A DNA stretch of 10,459 nucleotides from Jimgerdemannia flammicorona (Eukaryota; Mucoromycota; Endogonomycetes; Endogonales; Endogonaceae): positions 1-10,459 of the forward strand of contig RBNI01007298.1 in the NCBI GenBank assembly GCA_003990745.1. The letters run 5' to 3'. The position numbers and the translations under genes were made by a program. The notes beneath the pieces are model-generated. The model was given only the letters and a program-made list of their open reading frames with translations. It had not been told where the DNA came from and did no database searches. Below are positions 7,106 to 10,459 of this stretch, in pieces. The number at the start of each line of letters is the position of its first letter. Position 1 is the first letter of the stretch.

Positions 7106-7978
7106 TCAGCTCGATTTAGTCCGTTCAATATAAGAGCGTGCGATATTTATGGCCAACGGAAAGCTTTCATTGTTGTGGTGTCATTAGACAGAGGTCGCAA
7201 ACCAAGCAGGAGATGGAGGGCCTGCTCGTTGCTCATCTTGTCCACTTCGATTACCGTCGCCCACGACGAAGAGAGGTGTCACGATAATGTCTCTGCCAGT
7301 TGCAGAAATGTAAGGGTTTACATCATCTGCGTTGTGAAGAAGTAGCCATCCTGTCTGCGATCCGAGCCATTTGTGGATCTGGTCAATAAATTTGTCCGCC
7401 TCGGTATCTATCCCAAGTTCCATGCCATCCCCCGAAACGAGTCCAGAGTTGCCTTGCTGCCATCGACACGAAGCCAGAAAACGTAAGAATAGTTCCTGCG
7501 ATGCTGGTAGCATGATCTCAGATTTCCCCATCCCACCGATTCCTTTGAGGACAATTGGCATGCGTGCATGTTTCAATCGGTTGCGATGGATTGCTGCCAG
7601 TATCTCTTCCATGATATCCTCTCGGTTTACGAATCGATTTGACGGTCCCTATCAGCGTGATGGTGATTGGACCTGGTTTTGATTACCATAGTATACTGCT
7701 CCACCAGAGTTAACAGTGTTATAATTGGATCCGAAAAATACATGTCCCCCATTTGTGTTGAAGTTGTTGACATTGCTTGCGTTTTGCGTAGTTCTCAACT
7801 GGTCTCCAATTGTGTTATCGAACGCAGTTCTGGCTATAGAGGTCACAGTATTGCTTTCGGAAAACATGCTTAGGTATTGCGACGAGTTTGAGCTCAGCCA
7901 CCGCTTCCTTTGGTTGTCGACCAAGCCCTCCTCTAAAGCTCTACAATATTCTTTCTTGACATTCGATACCCTTATCAT
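7106..7978 (-). pseudogene. Frameshifted NB-ARC (STAND NTPase, NLR-like) gene
   Basis: Motifs of a fungal NB-ARC ATPase occur in canonical order but in changing frames. The N-terminal part (7978-7655) ends in an Asn/Gly-rich double motif and two in-frame stops (TGA TAG, 7654-7649). Then, in the same frame, come FVNREDIMEEI and the P-loop GIGGMGKS (about 7544-7519). After a frame change comes VFWLRVDGSKATLDSFRGMA. Back in frame are DTEADKFIDQIHKWLGSQTG and the Walker B-like WLLLHNADD (first Asp of the usual DNADD is His), then DIIVT. After another change come ATVIEVDKMSNEQALHLLL and finally a GLPL-like FPLAINIARSYIER, ending at TGA 7108-7106. At least four frame changes are needed. Such proteins act as NTP-driven switches in fungal allorecognition and immunity-like responses. 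No C-terminal repeat sensor (TPR, WD40, ankyrin) is left, so this copy is truncated and non-functional unless the breaks are sequencing errors. Confidence 0.8.
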
Positions 7979-7983
7979 ATAAC

Positions 7984-9961
7984 ATGACGTATGTCACCGA
8001 CCTCCCGCACACGCAGTCCGGAACCGACGCTGACGAGATTGTTGTCCTCGAGCATGGTAGGTCGACGACATTGTAGAGTCATAATTGAAGATGCCTCTGG
8101 AATCTCACCGCACAACATGATTCCCAACAGACTCCGACACCCCCTGTCCACCACTGGACGCCCCCAAGTGGGCCTTACCTCTCCTCTCCCTCCCGACCCA
8201 ACTCACCACCCTCACTACCGACACCACCGCCCATGCCCACAGCCTCACCACCCAACTCCAAGCTCTCACCACCCAGGTCAATAACAACACCGCTCAGGTT
8301 CGCAGCCTCGCCGAGCAGGTAGACCGGCTCGCCATTCGGATGCAGAATGCGCCAGTATACCAACCCGAAGTGCAGGATCTTGCTGCCCACACGAGGGAGC
8401 TAACCGATAAAGTTCAGAACGACACGCTCGTAACACGCGAAATTACAGCACAGGCAGCCGCGTTCGCGGAGCATGTTCGAAGACTGGTGCAGAAACTTGG
8501 CGTCGTGACCCCGGTTGAGAAAACCGTCAATGTCGGCGATTGTCGCGTTGAAATGGATACCACAAACATGACAGCTTTGGTCCTTGGTGGCACTGGTATG
8601 TCGAAATACCATTTATTCATCGCTTTTTTATCTTTGACCATTCGCCATAATACTCACAAATATCATCCTGTCTGTCGTTCCCTTTTTACAATCACGCGTA
8701 GGTGCCGTGGGCATGGCCCTCGTCCGTCAGCTGCTCGAAAGAGAGGTCTACGGCCACGTCGTTACCATAGGACGCAGGGAGGTCGAGTTCGATGGCACGG
8801 TGCCCACGGATAGGCTTGTAAGTTTCTTATGCTGAATGTTTTTTCTCGTCTATTTGTGCATGTGATGGCCATAGCAGCGAGAATGCCTTCAACATTGATG
8901 TTCTGTATGTACTATGGCTCGGAAGCGACCTTTTATCTCGTTTGTCTTGTGCGATTAACTCGTCCACACACTCCAATCACCGCATACCCCTAGACTCAAA
9001 AAGTGATCAACTTTGAGAACCTCGAGCAACACCGCGACGCCTTCCGCGGGGCCGAGTAAGTTCACCTCCTACCCTATTGTCACAATGACGGTAAAATGAA
9101 TATTAATCACCACCACCAACGTCCCCAGCGTCGTCTTCTGCTGCCTCGGCACGACCCTCGCCGTCGCCGGGAGCGCTGCTCAGTTCTTCCGCATCGATCG
9201 CGATTACGTTGTCCAGTCGGCCAGGATCATTGCGCAAGAAAACCCAGCAAAGGACGAGGGCCGGCTGTCGCCCGTACATTATTTGTATTGCTCGTCGGTG
9301 GTGAGTTGGTATTATATGTTGTGAGGCACTCTTGAATTTGATAGCATCGTATTCTTGATATATATGCCCACACTAACCATCTTCCTTATCCCACGTTCAA
9401 AATGCCTAGTTTGCAAAAAAAAATTCGCACCTCCTCCACCCACAGTCCAAAGGCCTAACCGAAGAAGATCTCTCTCACTCGGGCTTCACACGTGTCACCC
9501 ACTTCCGTCCGGGCTTTCTGGAGACCGAGCACGACCGCCCGACCCCACGTTTCATCGAGGGGATCGCCCTCAGTATTATCCGCGGTCTCGGTCTCTCCTC
9601 TCTTTCCAACCCCGTCGCCACCGTCGGCCGTGCCATGATTAACGTCAGTGACGGCACTGCGTCCTTCATCCAATACAATAGGAATGACGCGGGAACGGAG
9701 ATTGCTTTTGTCGGAAATGGACAGATAAAGGATATTGGGAGGGCGCTTGGTGGGGAGAAGGTTGCAGAGACGGAGGCCTTGGCGCCGGGAAATTTTAGAG
9801 GTGGAGGAGTTTTGGCATTTGAGTTAATTTGGAGTTGTGTTGAATTTTCTGTATATTTATATATTTTATATTGTATTATATGGTTATCTAGATATGTTCC
9901 TCCATTTAGCAATTGTCGATCGATTCCTTCAGCATATGAGTACCACATATGCTGGCAATAA
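7984..9961 (+). CDS. TIP30/FMP52-like SDR with N-terminal coiled coil, six exons
   Basis: Exons are 7984-8056, 8131-8595, 8702-8817, 8994-9055, 9129-9300 and 9410-9961, with introns of 74, 106, 176, 73 and 109 nt (GT...AG). The joined frame is 479 codons plus stop. Residues 171-420 or so match the HTATIP2/TIP30 and FMP52 branch of atypical short-chain dehydrogenases: nucleotide loop LVLGGTGAVG, TIGRREVEFDG, FRGADVVFCCLGTT, then RIDRDYVVQSARI, a YCSSV strand, and SKGLTEEDL followed by FRPGFLE. The usual YxxxK active site appears as HPQSK (His306, Lys310; codon 9437-9439). The first 170 residues are not part of the family: residues 63-95 form five heptads with d = L,L,N,L,L and a = L,V,V,V,M. 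Met171 could be an older start. The last 50 or so residues are AT-rich and include a hydrophobic stretch (about 435-456). FMP52 is mitochondrial in yeast; location and substrate here are unknown. Confidence 0.8.
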
Positions 9962-9962
9962 A
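9957..9962 (+). promoter_or_regulatory. AATAAA polyadenylation-type signal
   Basis: AATAAA overlaps the TAA stop (9959-9961) of the SDR gene model and is followed by an A-rich run. It is a plausible 3'-end signal for that transcript. Its overlap with the stop is unusual and suggests that the last part of the open frame may originally have been 3' UTR. Confidence 0.4.
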
Positions 9963-10442
9963 TGTAAAAAATTCTCTACGAAACCCCCTATCAAATTGGT
10001 GCCAGAGTAGAATATTTTTTTATCTGAACTACATGAGAGCAAGCTGCACGCGCACACTTCGGCAACGAGTCATGTCATCCCGGGCACGCCGGGCATTCAT
10101 ACATAGCAATCTCGTCGAGGCCATATCTCGATCAACAACAGATTGATGTTCCTGGCCATTGGAACCCCTTTTAACCCCGCGTAAGCCAGAGTTAGAACAT
10201 CAATAGATCAAACGGCATGCAGGCAGCGATCCCGAACGCGGAGCGTCAGCCTCCTCCCGTAGCATTTACCCGTCACCGCCGAGAATACGCGAGTTTGTCG
10301 AGCCACTTCGCGCGGAGATGGCCGAGGCTTGATGATGGAAGCGGGATATGAAAAGGCGACCACGCTGGCCCGGTATCGGTTCTTGCACTGCGCACGTAGC
10401 CTGTTTGGAGATCGTGCTTGTGGCGTGAAAGCGTTGTGCATC
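9963..10442. other. Intergenic, no convincing gene
   Basis: The stretch becomes GC-rich after about 10040 and has a 77-codon minus-strand open frame (10441-10208) that is very Arg-rich, without a recognisable domain and typical of chance frames in GC-rich DNA. I see no tRNA-like or intron-like signals. Confidence 0.5.
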
Positions 10443-10459
10443 TTTTTTTTTTTTTTTTT
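10443..10459. repeat. T(17) homopolymer at window end
   Basis: The window closes with 17 T residues, mirroring the A(40) at the other end. This is most simply a contig end at a homopolymer. Confidence 0.9.

Noticed and set aside
7371..7982. Plus-strand ORFs opposite the NB-ARC region
   Set aside because: The minus strand carries P-loop and Walker B motifs; the plus-strand translations show nothing.
8105..8641. Minus-strand ORFs opposite the SDR exon 2 (Trp/Val/Gly-rich, and others)
   Set aside because: They are reverse complements of the heptad-coding exon, which keeps frame with the rest of the spliced gene.
10208..10441. Arg-rich minus-strand ORF of 77 codons
   Set aside because: It is a chance frame in GC-rich DNA with no domain, neighbour or splice support.
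1..10459. tRNA, rRNA or CRISPR arrays
   Set aside because: I looked for T-arm/anticodon-like patterns and regularly spaced identical repeats and found none. The repeats present are coding-type and degenerate.

Overview
This window looks like nuclear DNA of a filamentous fungus. Short spliceosomal introns of about 70-180 nt have GTAWGT/GTGAGT-type donors and CAG/TAG acceptors. There are no bacterial-style operons. The gene content is typical of fungi: an F-box/LRR protein, a STAND NB-ARC protein with a P-loop, and a TIP30/FMP52-type oxidoreductase. I cannot fix the phylum from the sequence. The window begins with A(40) and ends with T(17), so both edges are probably assembly breaks at homopolymers.

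Layout, left to right. Positions 41-519 hold a Gly-rich, mostly open reading frame on the minus strand, broken by two stops; it is possibly a decayed element. Positions about 541-1160 are a very AT- and TpA-rich stretch without genes. A T(46) tract at 1192-1237 precedes an intact single-exon F-box protein gene (1362-2639, +). Just downstream lies a truncated tandem copy of that gene (about 2687-2880), which includes a piece of its promoter. An unidentified coding remnant follows (2883-3278). Positions 3279-4136 are mostly non-coding, with one weak ORF (3699-3995). A small two-exon gene for a low-complexity protein runs from 4137 to 4749 (+), followed by a 39-codon in-frame lysine-rich extension.

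From about 5350 to 7978 nearly everything readable is on the minus strand and is broken. It comprises an eroded gene with 11-residue (33-bp) repeats of the AVGSGVVHGAE type, a 72-bp tandem repeat, and a recognisable but multiply frameshifted NB-ARC gene (7106-7978). The NB-ARC motifs (P-loop, Walker B, GLPL-like) appear in correct order only if the reading frame is changed several times.

The right-hand gene (7984-9961, +) is a six-exon model of 479 codons that stays in frame throughout. It encodes a TIP30/FMP52-like SDR domain with an unusual N-terminal heptad coiled coil. The catalytic Tyr position is His, and the C-terminal tail is hydrophobic. Its start codon lies 5 bp from the first ATG of the divergent NB-ARC pseudogene. 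After 9962 I see no gene.

Overall this is a gene-poor accessory region in which two or three genes are intact and several relatives or neighbours are decaying. The most interesting points are the NB-ARC relic with its Asn/Gly-rich double motif, the adjacent 11-mer repeat relic, and the coiled-coil/SDR fusion with a substituted active site.
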